The notes under the pieces: model-generated
The model's input: only the letters and a program-made list of their open reading frames with translations
What the model was told of the DNA's origin: nothing
Database searches by the model: none
DNA from: Lachnoclostridium phytofermentans ISDg
Lineage (GTDB): Bacteria; Bacillota; Clostridia; Lachnospirales; Lachnospiraceae
DNA: 64,000 nt
Assembly: GCF_000018685.1 (NCBI RefSeq)
Contig: NC_010001.1
Location: 3,810,001 to 3,874,000 of the forward strand
Direction: 5' to 3'
Translations under genes and position numbers: made by a program
Shown: piece by piece, positions 17,961 to 27,074 of the stretch
How positions within the stretch are numbered: position 1 is the stretch's first letter
How the letters are laid out: each line of letters starts with the position of its first letter

Positions 17961-18212
17961 TTATACATCTATTCTCTCTCCATGGATTACCACACGTCCT
18001 CCATCTGGACATTTTGCATCAAATACAGGAGCCTTACCATCGCCATAATCTAAAATCGCTCCGTTTTGTAACGCATAAATCGACGGATATGCGCAATTCC
18101 ATAATTCATGACACATAGGCGGACATAAATCTTCTACGATGAAACAATCTCCACTTTTATGATAACCACCTCGGCATTTGCTTTCAACAACCGTTATTTT
18201 AACCTTTATCAT
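17961..18212 (-). CDS. TIGR04076-family small protein
   Basis: 83 residues from ATG 18212, which has GGGGTGGAG upstream. Conserved pattern VKITVVESKCRGGYHKSGD, PPMCHELWNCAYPSIYAL and FDAKCPDGGRVVIHGERI, a small Firmicutes family with several conserved cysteines and unknown function. It is the first cargo gene right of att copy b. Confidence 0.7.
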   Translation of the reverse strand: MIKVKITVVESKCRGGYHKSGDCFIVEDLCPPMCHELWNCAYPSIYALQNGAILDYGDGKAPVFDAKCPDGGRVVIHGERIDV

Positions 18213-18331
18213 ATGTTTCTCCACCCCAATTCTAATTTATAAGTTCTGATACAATTTATTATAATCAGTAGGTAATTCCGTAAAGCCATCCCAATCTAAA
18301 AACTATTTTGTGTTTAATTAAAAAGTTCGAA

Positions 18332-18475
18332 TTAATTTAATACCTTATTATATACCCACTCCTCTAAAGCTCTTTTGCTGAATATATAATGGCCTCCCAC
18401 TTTAGTATAAGGTATTCCTTCTAACTTACCGTTTTCAATATCTATAATTAAAGCATCTTGTTCATAACCGAGCAC
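18332..18475 (-). pseudogene. Excisionase/HTH-like fragment
   Basis: 47 codons from a GTG at 18475. The C-terminal part, GIPYTKVGGHYIFSKRALEEW, has the signature of helix_turn_helix_17/Xis DNA-binding proteins (a winged HTH that recognises att sites or promoters). The start lacks a convincing ribosome site and the typical N-terminal helix is absent, so it is probably a remnant. It lies just after the AraC gene stop. Confidence 0.45.
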
Positions 18476-18480
18476 ATTCC

Positions 18481-19326
18481 CTAGTTACACAAGCATTTTT
18501 CCGAACCAAATCCTAAACAGTTTATTTCTTCAATAGATAGATTAATATTTCTATTCTTATATTCTTGTATAACCTGTTCCCGTATAAAATTAGCATCACC
18601 TAACGTTGCTAATAAAAATTTGCATTTTGTACACCTCATATAGGTATTAAAAATTGTTGATTTCAGTAATCCATTGTCAGCTAAATCTTTTACAAAAGAA
18701 TAAAAAAGAAGTTTTGGTAAAGGTTTTATTTTGGATACTTTTGAATAAACTTCGGGAAGAGAATTACTTATTTTCATTACACAAATAATTATCTGCGAAT
18801 ATTCATGAGAATATTTTTCAGTAAGCTGCTTGGCTTCGATTCTATAATCTAATGTATTCTTATCAAAAAAACCTTTTCTAATGAGTGAATCATATATTTC
18901 TTTATGTTCCAAATAATATAAATCTCCGAAATATTCTTTATGTATCGGAGCAGGTAAAAACGCCACTATCTTTTCTATATCGCTTAATTCATCAATTGCA
19001 CACTCTATTCCAGCTTTACGATATTCTGAAGGTGCTATTCCATATTCTAGTAGGAAGGCTCTTGTATAAGCTTCATTACTCTCATAGCCATTATCAACAG
19101 CAATATCTAGAATACGATTTTGTTTCAAAAGTGATTGTGTACTTAATTCTAAACGACGTTTCTTTATGTATTTATAGGGTGTATACCCTATAATCTGCTT
19201 AAAACTTTCTATGAAATATGGAATTGACATATCTGCGATCTTACTACATTGCTCAATAGTTATTACATCAGGAATGTTCTTATTAATATATTCGATGGAG
19301 TCAAAAATGCTAGTTAAATTACTCAT
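18481..19326 (-). CDS. AraC-family regulator with unusual C-terminal domain
   Basis: 281 residues. The AraC double HTH is N-terminal (~8-105: IEQCSKIADMSIPYFIESFKQ, ILDIAVDNGYESNEAYTRAF). A ~170-residue C-terminal domain follows, containing cysteines at CTKC and in GFGSEKCLC near the end. That domain is not the GyrI effector domain of the other island regulators and I do not recognise it; the clustered cysteines might bind a metal (inference). ATG follows TAGGAGGTAGTCC. Confidence 0.8.
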   Translation of the reverse strand: MSNLTSIFDSIEYINKNIPDVITIEQCSKIADMSIPYFIESFKQIIGYTPYKYIKKRRLELSTQSLLKQNRILDIAVDNGYESNEAYTRAFLLEYGIAPSEYRKAGIECAIDELSDIEKIVAFLPAPIHKEYFGDLYYLEHKEIYDSLIRKGFFDKNTLDYRIEAKQLTEKYSHEYSQIIICVMKISNSLPEVYSKVSKIKPLPKLLFYSFVKDLADNGLLKSTIFNTYMRCTKCKFLLATLGDANFIREQVIQEYKNRNINLSIEEINCLGFGSEKCLCN

Positions 19327-19444
19327 GGACTACCTCCTATTTACCGACATTATAACAAAGTTAAATTCAAAGTACTTGATAAAAATTAAGATAAGTATTA
19401 AATCTTTGAATTTAAAGGTAATCCATTCTGCGCCAAAAGGGGTT

Positions 19445-19912
19445 CTAGTTTGAACGAACACATCCTAAATACTGAGGATGACTTACATTAACTAGATCTG
19501 TAATTCTACCAGATAATTGTGTTGGACGGAAAGTAACTTTATCTATTTCATCTAAGGACATCCATAAACTTTCTTCTTGTTGCCAGTCTTTTTCTGTGAT
19601 TTCAATAGTTTTTTCACTTATCAGTTTTGCAAGGAAAATATGTATTATTCTATGAGAATAATCAAAATGTTTTTCTCGTAGCTCATTGTTATCACAAATT
19701 TCTTCTGCAAGTGCAATAAATCTAATAACTCTTACTTTATATCCTGTTTCTTCTAAAACTTCTCTTGTAACGGCATCTTCCATCGTTTCAAATTGATTTT
19801 GACCACCACCAGGTAGATCAAAATAGACCTCGTTATTTTCTGTAATACATCTATTAACAAGTATTCTATCATTATGTAGAATAATTGCTTTAGCTGCGCT
19901 CCTAATTGCCAT
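19445..19912 (-). CDS. Nudix hydrolase
   Basis: 155 residues with an intact Nudix box, GGGQNQFETMEDAVTREVLEETGY, spanning residues ~35-58; its glutamates bind Mg. Nudix enzymes cleave nucleoside diphosphates linked to another moiety. The substrate cannot be predicted. AGGTAAATGAT precedes ATG. It lies 22 bp downstream of the GNAT gene at 19935-20465, so the two are likely co-transcribed. Confidence 0.85.
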   Translation of the reverse strand: MAIRSAAKAIILHNDRILVNRCITENNEVYFDLPGGGQNQFETMEDAVTREVLEETGYKVRVIRFIALAEEICDNNELREKHFDYSHRIIHIFLAKLISEKTIEITEKDWQQEESLWMSLDEIDKVTFRPTQLSGRITDLVNVSHPQYLGCVRSN

Positions 19913-19934
19913 ATCATTTACCTACCTTTTTAAA

Positions 19935-20465
19935 CTATTTTATGGCTATATTCTTAGAGAAAAATAATACCAAGTCATCATCGTTACAACATTGCGCATA
20001 CTGCCCTAATTGTTTGCCCTGATACCAAACCCCTGAGCCATCAGGTATATATCCACGTTTAACATATATTCTTTGCGCTGCTCCATATCCTGAATGTACA
20101 CCAACTGCCAGATATACCAAATCACTAATATTTGCGGCTTCTCCCTCCACAATATCTAAAAGTTTATTTCCGATTCCTAGATTATTCTTGTCAAAAAACA
20201 CTCCAAAATCAACGATCTCTGGAATGTTCTGATTGCCAAAAGGTCCCTCTTCAGGACTTAATACAAGGGTGCAGATTCCGGCTACATTTCCTTCATATAC
20301 TGCTACAAAGACTTTTCTTTTATTTTCTTGTTGCTCTTTAAAATATCCTAAATATGTTTCCAAAGATGGATGCCAGCCATAAGATAAATATGTATTATAA
20401 AAAACACCTGCATCTTCTATCAGTATATCCCTAATTGTTAACGTGCTTGATTCAAAGTATATCAT
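19935..20465 (-). CDS. GNAT-family N-acetyltransferase
   Basis: 176 residues. GNAT pattern: VAGICTLVLSPEEGP, EIVDFGVFFDKNNLGIGNKLLDIVE (the acetyl-CoA loop, with NNLGIG in place of the common RGxG), YLAVGVHSGYGAAQRIYVKRGYIPDGSGVWY. AAAGGGATGATAGT precedes ATG. It is followed by a Nudix gene. Substrate unknown. Confidence 0.8.
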   Translation of the reverse strand: MIYFESSTLTIRDILIEDAGVFYNTYLSYGWHPSLETYLGYFKEQQENKRKVFVAVYEGNVAGICTLVLSPEEGPFGNQNIPEIVDFGVFFDKNNLGIGNKLLDIVEGEAANISDLVYLAVGVHSGYGAAQRIYVKRGYIPDGSGVWYQGKQLGQYAQCCNDDDLVLFFSKNIAIK

Positions 20466-20554
20466 ACTATCATCCCTTTACTATCTCTCGCATTTTGACG
20501 GAGATTTTTGACTTATCCGATTGCCAGGATTGAAATGAAAGTTATTGTAAATCA

Positions 20555-21055
20555 TTAGATTTCAAATTTAAATTTGATTTCTGTATTTGTAATGTTTTTC
20601 AATTCATTTATATTAATTATGACACCGCCCATAGCTTCATAAAATTTCTGACCATTTACATTTTCTGTGTTACAAGAAACAATAAACTCATTGTAACCAT
20701 TTGCTTTAACAGTATCGCGTGCTACATTCATTAACAATCTACCAATGCCTCTTCTCTGGTACTCCTTTAAAATATAAAGTAATCCCAGCTCTTGCTTATA
20801 GTCCATATACGGTTTGAATGGTGTACCAATGTCCATAAAGCCTATTACTTTTTCTCTATCCAAGGTAACAAATAATTTGATATTAGGGTTATCTATGATT
20901 TTCTTAAATGTATTTACATTTCTTTCAACGTCAAAGTTATCAAGACTTTCATCAGAATAAATACCCCGATACGTTGTATTCCAGACTTGTTTTTTTACAA
21001 TAGCCAAATCTAAACAATCTTTGTACTCCGCCAATCGATAGCTAATCTCTTTCAT
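20555..21055 (-). CDS. GNAT-family N-acetyltransferase
   Basis: 166 residues from ATG 21055, directly after TATGGAGGAAAACCAA; the longest frame starts 10 codons earlier without a site. The acetyl-CoA loop is LKEYQRRGIGRLLMNVA with LGLLYI before it, and GQKFYEAMGG is the C-terminal GNAT motif. Typical of small-molecule or protein acetyltransferases; target unknown. Confidence 0.83.
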   Translation of the reverse strand: MKEISYRLAEYKDCLDLAIVKKQVWNTTYRGIYSDESLDNFDVERNVNTFKKIIDNPNIKLFVTLDREKVIGFMDIGTPFKPYMDYKQELGLLYILKEYQRRGIGRLLMNVARDTVKANGYNEFIVSCNTENVNGQKFYEAMGGVIININELKNITNTEIKFKFEI

Positions 21056-21210
21056 TTGGTTTTCCTCCATAACTGCTTCTAACAATTAATCCAAACAAAG
21101 AATATTCATTTCTATTAGTTAGTAATACTTAAATATCATTTCCATCGGTGACACTTAATTGTTTTAACTCAATGTCCATGCATTTCTATATTCCTTTCGT
21201 AAATACCGGC

Positions 21211-21648
21211 TTAAAGGATCTTCCAACACTCATCTAAAGCCCAATTCTGCATTTTTACAAATAAATTGCCTTTCAAATCTTCATAATCAACCCATTCTAG
21301 ACAATGATCCTTTTCTATTGGTAATTGTTTTTGTTCCAATAATGTTCCACTATAATAAGTTTGTATTGGATGAAAATATTTAATTGTAGGATGACTACTA
21401 TAATGATTACTATATGTTTCGGCTGAGCAAACACGTTTTTTAATTACAACTTCATATCCTATTTCTTCCATGCATTCCCGAATTATGCACATTTCATCAC
21501 TTTCACCTTGTTCAATTCCACCACCTAACAGGAAATAACCTTTAGATGTTTTTACAACTCCAATCTTACTTTCTTTTATTGGAATAAGGTAAGCACCTTT
21601 TCTGTCTGTATATTCGACATTTATCTTTTCTCCAAATATTTTATGCAT
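21211..21648 (-). CDS. Nudix hydrolase
   Basis: 145 residues from ATG 21648, preceded by GAAGGTGACAATA; the open frame starts five codons earlier at TTG. The Nudix box GGGIEQGESDEMCIIRECMEEIGY is complete. It starts 21 bp after the VOC gene stop, so it is part of a small operon. Substrate unknown. Confidence 0.83.
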   Translation of the reverse strand: MHKIFGEKINVEYTDRKGAYLIPIKESKIGVVKTSKGYFLLGGGIEQGESDEMCIIRECMEEIGYEVVIKKRVCSAETYSNHYSSHPTIKYFHPIQTYYSGTLLEQKQLPIEKDHCLEWVDYEDLKGNLFVKMQNWALDECWKIL

Positions 21649-21669
21649 TATTGTCACCTTCAAATCTGC

Positions 21670-22056
21670 TTATGCAAATATGCACCACCAGACACCGTAT
21701 TTATCGATTAATTCCACACCGCAAGGGCAGAAACACAATTCCCCAAATGGTGTTATAATTTCGCTTCCTTCTAGCAATGTTTCGTACGCCTTTCGCACCT
21801 TATCTTCTTGACCTTCTCCAAATTGAATACAAAACTGCATTGTATTACCTGTAACTCTTTTTTCACCACCCGCTCTGGTATCGTCATTTGCTTCACCAAC
21901 TGCAATAGCTTGTCCGCAAACATTAAGCTCTCTATGTATTACTACTCCGTTTTCATCAACGTCTTGATAGCCTATCTGGGCATCAAATGCCTTTTTATAA
22001 AATTCAAAAGCCTCGTCACTACCCTTAACATAAATTTGCAATAATACTCTAAACAT
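21670..22056 (-). CDS. VOC-family (PhnB/glyoxalase-like) protein
   Basis: 128 residues with the beta-alpha-beta-beta-beta repeat of the vicinal-oxygen-chelate fold in its PhnB-like form: EAFEFYKKAFDA, HRELNVCGQAIAVGE, NTMQFCIQF, YETLLEGSEIITPFGE, YGVWWCIF. Members include bleomycin/fosfomycin-resistance-like proteins and demethylmenaquinone-type enzymes; the function here is open. GGAGGATATTGT precedes ATG. It is the first gene of the VOC-Nudix pair. Confidence 0.78.
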   Translation of the reverse strand: MFRVLLQIYVKGSDEAFEFYKKAFDAQIGYQDVDENGVVIHRELNVCGQAIAVGEANDDTRAGGEKRVTGNTMQFCIQFGEGQEDKVRKAYETLLEGSEIITPFGELCFCPCGVELIDKYGVWWCIFA

Positions 22057-22541
22057 ACAATATCCTCCTTAAGTTTGATTTTATAAGTAAAAATTATTGG
22101 TGTGGCATTTATGGGTTATAGGATTAAGGGGTTATATAGATAATTAAATCTGTAAATTACAAATACCCATGATAGGGAATTGAAATCAAATTACATTTTT
22201 TGTTATATATCACAGGTTTATTGTACCACACATAATTCAAACTATAAACTAAATTCTTCCAATTAAACAATATACATTCCATCACTTGTTTGCATCCTAA
22301 GCACTTTCCTAATTGGTGTATACTTGCATTCTGTAAACCAGAAATAAATCGAAAATTATGTATTGCACATATTAGGGCAGCAAAAAATCCCTTGAAAAAA
22401 AACAAGGGATTTTGCAAACACGAGATAGGATTCGAATAAATCCAGGCACATATGGATGTGTGCTTATTTCTTTATCAATTTTGATTCACATTTGGTAAGG
22501 GTAGTGAATCAACTTAACTTTGTATTTTGCTTATTATTGGA
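22057..22541. other. Intergenic region holding att copy c
   Basis: No gene accepted; an 86-codon minus-strand frame (22157-22417) reads through the att repeat and has no ribosome site. The conserved element-end block TGCACAT at 22364-22370 precedes the att repeat at 22381-22436, but no integrase remnant is left. Confidence 0.55.
22381..22436. repeat. tRNA-Gly 3' end + terminator att repeat (copy c)
   Basis: The hairpin arms AATCCCTTG / CAAGGGATT are followed by ACACGAGATAGGATTCGAA, which matches the tRNA-Gly 3' end with two substitutions. It separates the cargo segment 17.95-22.38 kb from the segment 22.44-26.87 kb. Confidence 0.85.
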
Positions 22542-23387
22542 TTATTCCTTTACAACAGGGTACCAGAGCTCATAAGTATAGTTTTCTTTCGGAAAGTCAT
22601 AATCAAAATACACTTCAACATCAGGGATAGAATTATCCGCCCTTCTGTATCCGGAAGATGGGAACCATTCCTGCCATATACGATTAATTAACTCTGTTAC
22701 TGTGCCCTCAGCTTCGAAAATAGCCCAAGTTGCTTCGGGAATATTAATCTGGTCTAAATCTTGCACCTCAGAATTCTTTGTTGATGTGGCTATGTAATAA
22801 TCAAATGTGTGCTCACCGCCAAAGTTGGCACATAAGCCTAACAAGCCTTTTGGTTCACCATTCGATTGCTTTATGATTTTTTCATAGGTTTCTTGTGGTA
22901 AATCACGCCAGAAATGCGGTAGTAAATTTTCCACCATATCATTTCTGAATGTTTTCTTGGCTCCGACAACTTTAAAAGCCTCTTTTTTCTCGATTCTACA
23001 CTTCATATTAATCTCTCCATTCAATATTATTTGGAAAGTGATGCGAGGATAAGAATTAATAAAGATTTTACGGCTTCTTGCATATTGAGGTGATACCTTA
23101 TGTTGATTTTGAAAAGCTCTGTTAAATGCAGTTGGCGATGAATAACCATATTTCATGGATATATTTATAATTTTTTCATCACTATTTTGCAGTTCTAGTG
23201 CGGCAAGCGAAAGACGTCGGCGCCTGATGTATTCGCTTAACTGTATTCCTGTAACAATGAAAAACATATTTGATAGATCATTTCGAGAACATAATGCTAA
23301 TTTAGCAGCATAGTCAAAATCAATTTCATTACTCAGGTTTTCTTCAATGTAATCAAGAGCTCTGTTCAATCGTATGTTCCAATCCAA
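22542..23387 (-). CDS. AraC-family regulator with GyrI-like effector domain
   Basis: 281 residues. N-terminal AraC double HTH (ALDYIEENLSNEIDFDYAA, GIQLSEYIRRRRLSLAALEL, KYGYSSPTAFNRAFQNQHKVSP). A GyrI/Rob-type effector domain covers residues ~125-281 and ends TYELWYPVVKE. I choose a TTG start at 23387: AAGGAG is 9 nt upstream, whereas the in-frame ATG at 23396 abuts it. The resulting N-terminus MDWNIRLNRALDYIE aligns with MDMLTKMNAALDYIE of the paralogue at 25337-26242. Probably a small-molecule-responsive activator. Confidence 0.85.
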   Translation of the reverse strand: MDWNIRLNRALDYIEENLSNEIDFDYAAKLALCSRNDLSNMFFIVTGIQLSEYIRRRRLSLAALELQNSDEKIINISMKYGYSSPTAFNRAFQNQHKVSPQYARSRKIFINSYPRITFQIILNGEINMKCRIEKKEAFKVVGAKKTFRNDMVENLLPHFWRDLPQETYEKIIKQSNGEPKGLLGLCANFGGEHTFDYYIATSTKNSEVQDLDQINIPEATWAIFEAEGTVTELINRIWQEWFPSSGYRRADNSIPDVEVYFDYDFPKENYTYELWYPVVKE

Positions 23388-23474
23388 ATAGCACATCTCC
23401 TTTCATTTACAAGTATATCAGGAGAGAAAAGTGTAATCCTCTCTTTCGTCATCTTCTTATGAGAGGTTATTCGA

Positions 23475-24014
23475 TTATTCTATGTACTTGTTAATAGTTT
23501 CATTGCTCCAAATATGAGCCTCTACATATCGTTCAGGTCCAAATTTACCGTCGTCATTCCAGTCTTGTGGCAAGCCGTACTTAGCTATTATATCGAGGAT
23601 TTCATCATATAAATATAGTTTTTTGCGATATTCTTTGTTATCGGTTATGCGAGGACTGAATGTAGGGTGGGAGTCTCCGTATGTAAAAGATATTGATGTT
23701 AAATCGAACTCCTCTATTGGAATTTTTATATATGCACAATTTTCAAACCAAGTACTAAGCCATGGGCTATGTTCTATAACCATATAATGAGGTACTTGCC
23801 TTCTGATAATTCCACCCTTTTCCTTGAATTTTTCTCTTAATATTTCTTCATAGTATAATCGGTCTTTAATATATGTTGTTTGCCTTTTAGCACATTGGAC
23901 ATCAGGCTTATTTCTTTTTATTTCATCTAAAATCATTTTTGCCTCTTCAGCGGAGGTATCAGATAGATTTCTAAATGGCCCTATTGTTTTATCATAATAA
24001 TGATATAGATACAT
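23475..24014 (-). CDS. Conserved hypothetical protein
   Basis: 179 residues, no signal or membrane segment. Charged N-terminal half (EEAKMILDEIKRNKPDVQC), then aromatic-rich HYMVIEHSPWLSTWFENCAY and FTYGDSHPTFSPRI. I do not recognise a family with confidence. GCAAGGAGTAAATTAAAA precedes ATG. It sits between an AraC regulator and a zincin-like gene in the island. Confidence 0.6.
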   Translation of the reverse strand: MYLYHYYDKTIGPFRNLSDTSAEEAKMILDEIKRNKPDVQCAKRQTTYIKDRLYYEEILREKFKEKGGIIRRQVPHYMVIEHSPWLSTWFENCAYIKIPIEEFDLTSISFTYGDSHPTFSPRITDNKEYRKKLYLYDEILDIIAKYGLPQDWNDDGKFGPERYVEAHIWSNETINKYIE

Positions 24015-24070
24015 TTTTAATTTACTCCTTGCTGCATGGTTCGATTAGCAACTTAAGATATTATAGGACA

Positions 24071-24538
24071 TTATTCAATTTTTTTTAGTCCTTCAAAAAG
24101 TTCATTATACGATTTTTGATTTTTGCATCTACCATATGATAATTCTTTATTATCGCCATATTCAAGAAGAAAGCACTTTGTCAATTCTTCAACCGTTTGT
24201 TCTAATGAAATAAAGAATTGACTATATGCAAAATCATAAGCTGGTGTCCCTTCTTGAAAATTAGCAGTAATTAAAGACTCTGTAACTTGGTCAAGCGGGT
24301 ACATTTTCAAATGAAACAATTCATGAACAATTACTTCTTCAAGATTTTCCTGTTTAGGATTGGCCCTATTAAGAAGTAGTAAGGCTTTTCTATCATCGCA
24401 GTCAACCTTAAAATCTCCTGTTTTTCTCCAATTGATATCATCAACAAATTCAAGCTTAATATCCCAGTCTGGGATTATACGTAATTTCTTACACCACTTT
24501 TCAAAAGACTGAATTATTTTGTTTTCATCAACCTTCAT
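24071..24538 (-). CDS. Zincin-like metallopeptidase family protein
   Basis: 155 residues from ATG 24538, which follows TTTGGGAGGTAATC; the longer frame lacks a site and overlaps the preceding pseudogene. EEVIVHELFHLKMYPLD contains HExxH (HELFH), the zinc and catalytic motif of gluzincin-like proteases. A third ligand may come from the later E-rich helices (QTVEELTKCFL). Cytoplasmic, no signal peptide. Substrate unknown. Confidence 0.65.
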   Translation of the reverse strand: MKVDENKIIQSFEKWCKKLRIIPDWDIKLEFVDDINWRKTGDFKVDCDDRKALLLLNRANPKQENLEEVIVHELFHLKMYPLDQVTESLITANFQEGTPAYDFAYSQFFISLEQTVEELTKCFLLEYGDNKELSYGRCKNQKSYNELFEGLKKIE

Positions 24539-24596
24539 GATTACCTCCCAAATAAATACTTTATTTTTTGATTTATATCTTTTAATGGTGATTTCT

Positions 24597-25270
24597 TTAA
24601 TTGATTCCATATCTTCTTGGGCAAATTGCTCTACACTTATTACAGTCTACTGTACCAAATCCTCTTTTGGTACTTCCATATGTATTCGCTCTACATTCCT
24701 TTTGCTTTACGCCAATTCCGTCTAAAGCTTTAACAGGACATTATTAATGCATATATTACAACTATCAATACAAAAACTTTCAGAAAGGGGATCCGACGTA
24801 ATTTCTAAGTCAGTTAAAACTGCACCTATTGTCAACATATTCCCATATTGTCTGTTTATCAAAAGTGAGTTTTTTCCTATGCGTCCTAACCCCGCCTGTT
24901 CAGCAGCATGTTTCATAGAAATTAGTCCTCGACCCTCCATACTTTCTTCATCCCAGTATTCATATGGGGTATCACAAGGCAAAGGCACTGCAATTTTATC
25001 GTAATTTTTTTCTATCATAATAGCTGTTTGAAAAGCTATTTTATCAACCATCGGACAGCTTATTTCGTTAAAATGAGCGTATATTAATCTTGAATCTACA
25101 TGTAATAGTCCCTTGGGTAGAGCAACAGCAAAAACGATAACTGTCTTACATTCTTCAAATATGTCTAAGGGGCGAAATCCTTTTGGCGCATTTGAAAATC
25201 TGTCAACAGATGCAAATCCACACACATCAGCTCCCAAGCTCAAAATGCAATCTCTAATTTGTTCTTTCAC
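24597..25270 (-). pseudogene. Epoxyqueuosine reductase-like iron-sulfur protein, frameshifted
   Basis: The intact 182-codon part (GTG start at 25270 after CTAAGGGGG) resembles QueG-like proteins (GADVCGFASVDRF, EECKTVIVFAVALPKG, RGLISMKHAAEQAGLGRIGKN) and runs to CIDSCNICINN, where it breaks. Shifting frame near 24745 continues CPVKALDGIGVKQKECR and VDCNKCRAICPRRYG, the rest of the double [4Fe-4S] motif, ending at TAA 24597-24599. One base (a T before GTCCTG on the minus strand) appears to be missing. As read, the product lacks most cluster ligands. Confidence 0.75.
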
Positions 25271-25336
25271 GTTTTACCCCCTTAGACAATGGTTTGTTTT
25301 ATTTCAATGCATAAAATATTTACTTAATAATTATGC

Positions 25337-26242
25337 TCATTTTGTGATGCTAAGTTGCTTAACGGGAAACCACAATTCAATATAACCATATTCTTTGTCC
25401 CCACCATAAATCTCAAAATTCGCACCGGAAACTCTTTCATAATTAGCAGTAGGTAGCCATTCTGAATAGAATCTTTTTTGAAGATTTCTCAAAACTTCCA
25501 TAGAACCTTCATTCCACATAAATTTTTCCGATGGAAATATGGCATATGTCTGTGAGGGTATATGTTGGATTGTATAGCCATCCGTTTTGAAGCTATCCGA
25601 AACAAAGGAACATAACATATATGGGAATGTATTTCCTTCTGTTTTCCGGTAATTTTCAACGCCATGGATTTTACATAAATCCTGAGAAATAAATTTTGGT
25701 AAATCCCCTGATGCATTAAATAGTCTTTCGTAATCACCATTTTGATGCGACTTTCGCCATAATTCAGCAGGGCTCACAAAACTATCTTCTCCTGATAAAG
25801 ATGCAACTGTTTCGATTCCAAAAACATCAAAAGCTTCTTTTGTTTCAATTCTGTAATTCATTTCTTTCTCTCCTTTAATTGAAATTTGAAAGGAGATTTT
25901 GGGATAAGCTTTCAATTCTACGCCTGATTGTTTAGCTTCATTAGGTGTAATACCATGAATATTTGAAAACGCCCTGGAAAAAGAAACTGTCGAGTCATAT
26001 CCATATTTCAATGCTACATCAATTACTTTAGCATTAGTATTTTGTAATTCTATTGCCGCTTGTGTTAAACGTCTTCTACGTATATATTCGGCTATTGGCA
26101 CATCTGTAATAAAAGAGAACATACGCTGAAAATTATATGATGAACAACAAGCTTTTTGGGCTACTATTGTAAAATCAATATCCTCAGTTAGATTATTTTC
26201 AATATAATCAAGAGCCGCATTCATTTTCGTTAACATATCCAT
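25337..26242 (-). CDS. AraC-family regulator with GyrI-like effector domain
   Basis: 301 residues from ATG 26242, preceded by AAAGGAGGGGATTAT. N-terminal AraC double HTH (FTIVAQKACCSSYNFQRMF, EYIRRRRLTQAAIELQ, YGYDSTVSFSRAFSN) and a C-terminal GyrI-type domain ending YGYIELWFPVKQ. A close relative of the gene at 22542-23387 in the same island segment, suggesting duplication or independent acquisition of a favoured cargo type. The ligand is unknown. Confidence 0.87.
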   Translation of the reverse strand: MDMLTKMNAALDYIENNLTEDIDFTIVAQKACCSSYNFQRMFSFITDVPIAEYIRRRRLTQAAIELQNTNAKVIDVALKYGYDSTVSFSRAFSNIHGITPNEAKQSGVELKAYPKISFQISIKGEKEMNYRIETKEAFDVFGIETVASLSGEDSFVSPAELWRKSHQNGDYERLFNASGDLPKFISQDLCKIHGVENYRKTEGNTFPYMLCSFVSDSFKTDGYTIQHIPSQTYAIFPSEKFMWNEGSMEVLRNLQKRFYSEWLPTANYERVSGANFEIYGGDKEYGYIELWFPVKQLSITK

Positions 26243-26714
26243 ATAATCCCCTCCTTTCAACTAAAGTCTATCATTATGAATTTCTTAAGTAGCAACTATT
26301 TATGCACAATTTCGTTCTGTATTATATAAATATTCCGTACTACAAATTACATTTTATCACTCTATCCAATCTTACCATAATATCACAGAGAACAAAATTC
26401 TTTTTTAAAAAAGCATACATTCTTACTCCAAAGTGTATCCCTACTCTCATCTGCCTACGTTCAAGCATTTAAAAACAAAAAATCTCTTGAAATTAAAGGG
26501 ATGTAAGAAGCATTGAAATTAACATATAGTCAAACATGATTTAAGAAAGTGGAATCGAAACAACGAAGGCACATTCTATGCATGGATATTCGTATTATTG
26601 AAACATGGATGAATGCAAAACATCCCAGCCCCACGAAGAGCGAGCAGGTCAGTTGTTAAACTGCCCTAGCATTACACGAGAAGGACTACCGCAAGTCGAT
26701 TAAGTAACGCTGGA

Positions 26715-26843
26715 ATGCCACTGGATATGATACGGGATATTTTCGGACAAGTCGATTAGAAGACTACACTTAGGTATATTTATAATCCGAATACAGAACA
26801 AGAGAATCTAAAAATCATGAGTAAAGCATTATCAAAAGAGTAG
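26715..26843 (+). pseudogene. Tyrosine recombinase C-terminal remnant
   Basis: The frame from 26715 reads MPLDMIRDIFGQVD, stop, KTTLRYIYNPNTEQENLKIM, SKALSKE, stop. This is the C-terminal helix of a phage-type integrase including the catalytic tyrosine region (TLRYIYN), with GQ in place of the usual GH and a TAG inside. Further upstream, decayed pieces of the same gene are recognisable in shifting frames from about 26580. It ends 28 bp before att copy d. Confidence 0.85.
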
Positions 26844-26871
26844 TGCACATACGATGCACATATCAGCGCAT

Positions 26872-26924
26872 CAAAAAATCCCTTGAAAATCAAGGGATTT
26901 CGTAAGCACGAGACGGGATTCGAA
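26872..26924. repeat. tRNA-Gly 3' end + terminator att repeat (copy d)
   Basis: The hairpin arms AATCCCTTGA / TCAAGGGATT are followed by GCACGAGACGGGATTCGAA, identical to the 19 bp at the 3' end of the tRNA-Gly gene (33834-33852). This is the best-preserved copy. It is the left boundary (attL-like) of the element carrying the two intact recombinases. Confidence 0.9.
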
Positions 26925-26983
26925 TTCTACCCCCTCGAAAAAATACTAATAGAAAGGGACTTTCCGGCACATCCAATTTTTAC

Positions 26984-27002
26984 GTACTCAAGTACGTACT
27001 CA
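26984..27002. repeat. Paired GTACTCA repeats, candidate integrase arm sites
   Basis: GTACTCA occurs at 26984-26990 and 26996-27002, about 60 bp inside the left boundary of the element. The same heptamer pair occurs at 30869-30875 and 30879-30885 near its right end. Such paired direct repeats inside att sites are what tyrosine integrases bind with their N-terminal arm domain. Confidence 0.5.
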
Positions 27003-27074
27003 AAATCAAATAACAATTATTCTAAAAAATTGTGACGCTTTAGATAAAGATTGCAAATCAAGTTAGCATTCTTA

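Noticed and set aside
22157..22417. 86-codon minus-strand frame
   Set aside because: Begins inside the att repeat and lacks a ribosome site.
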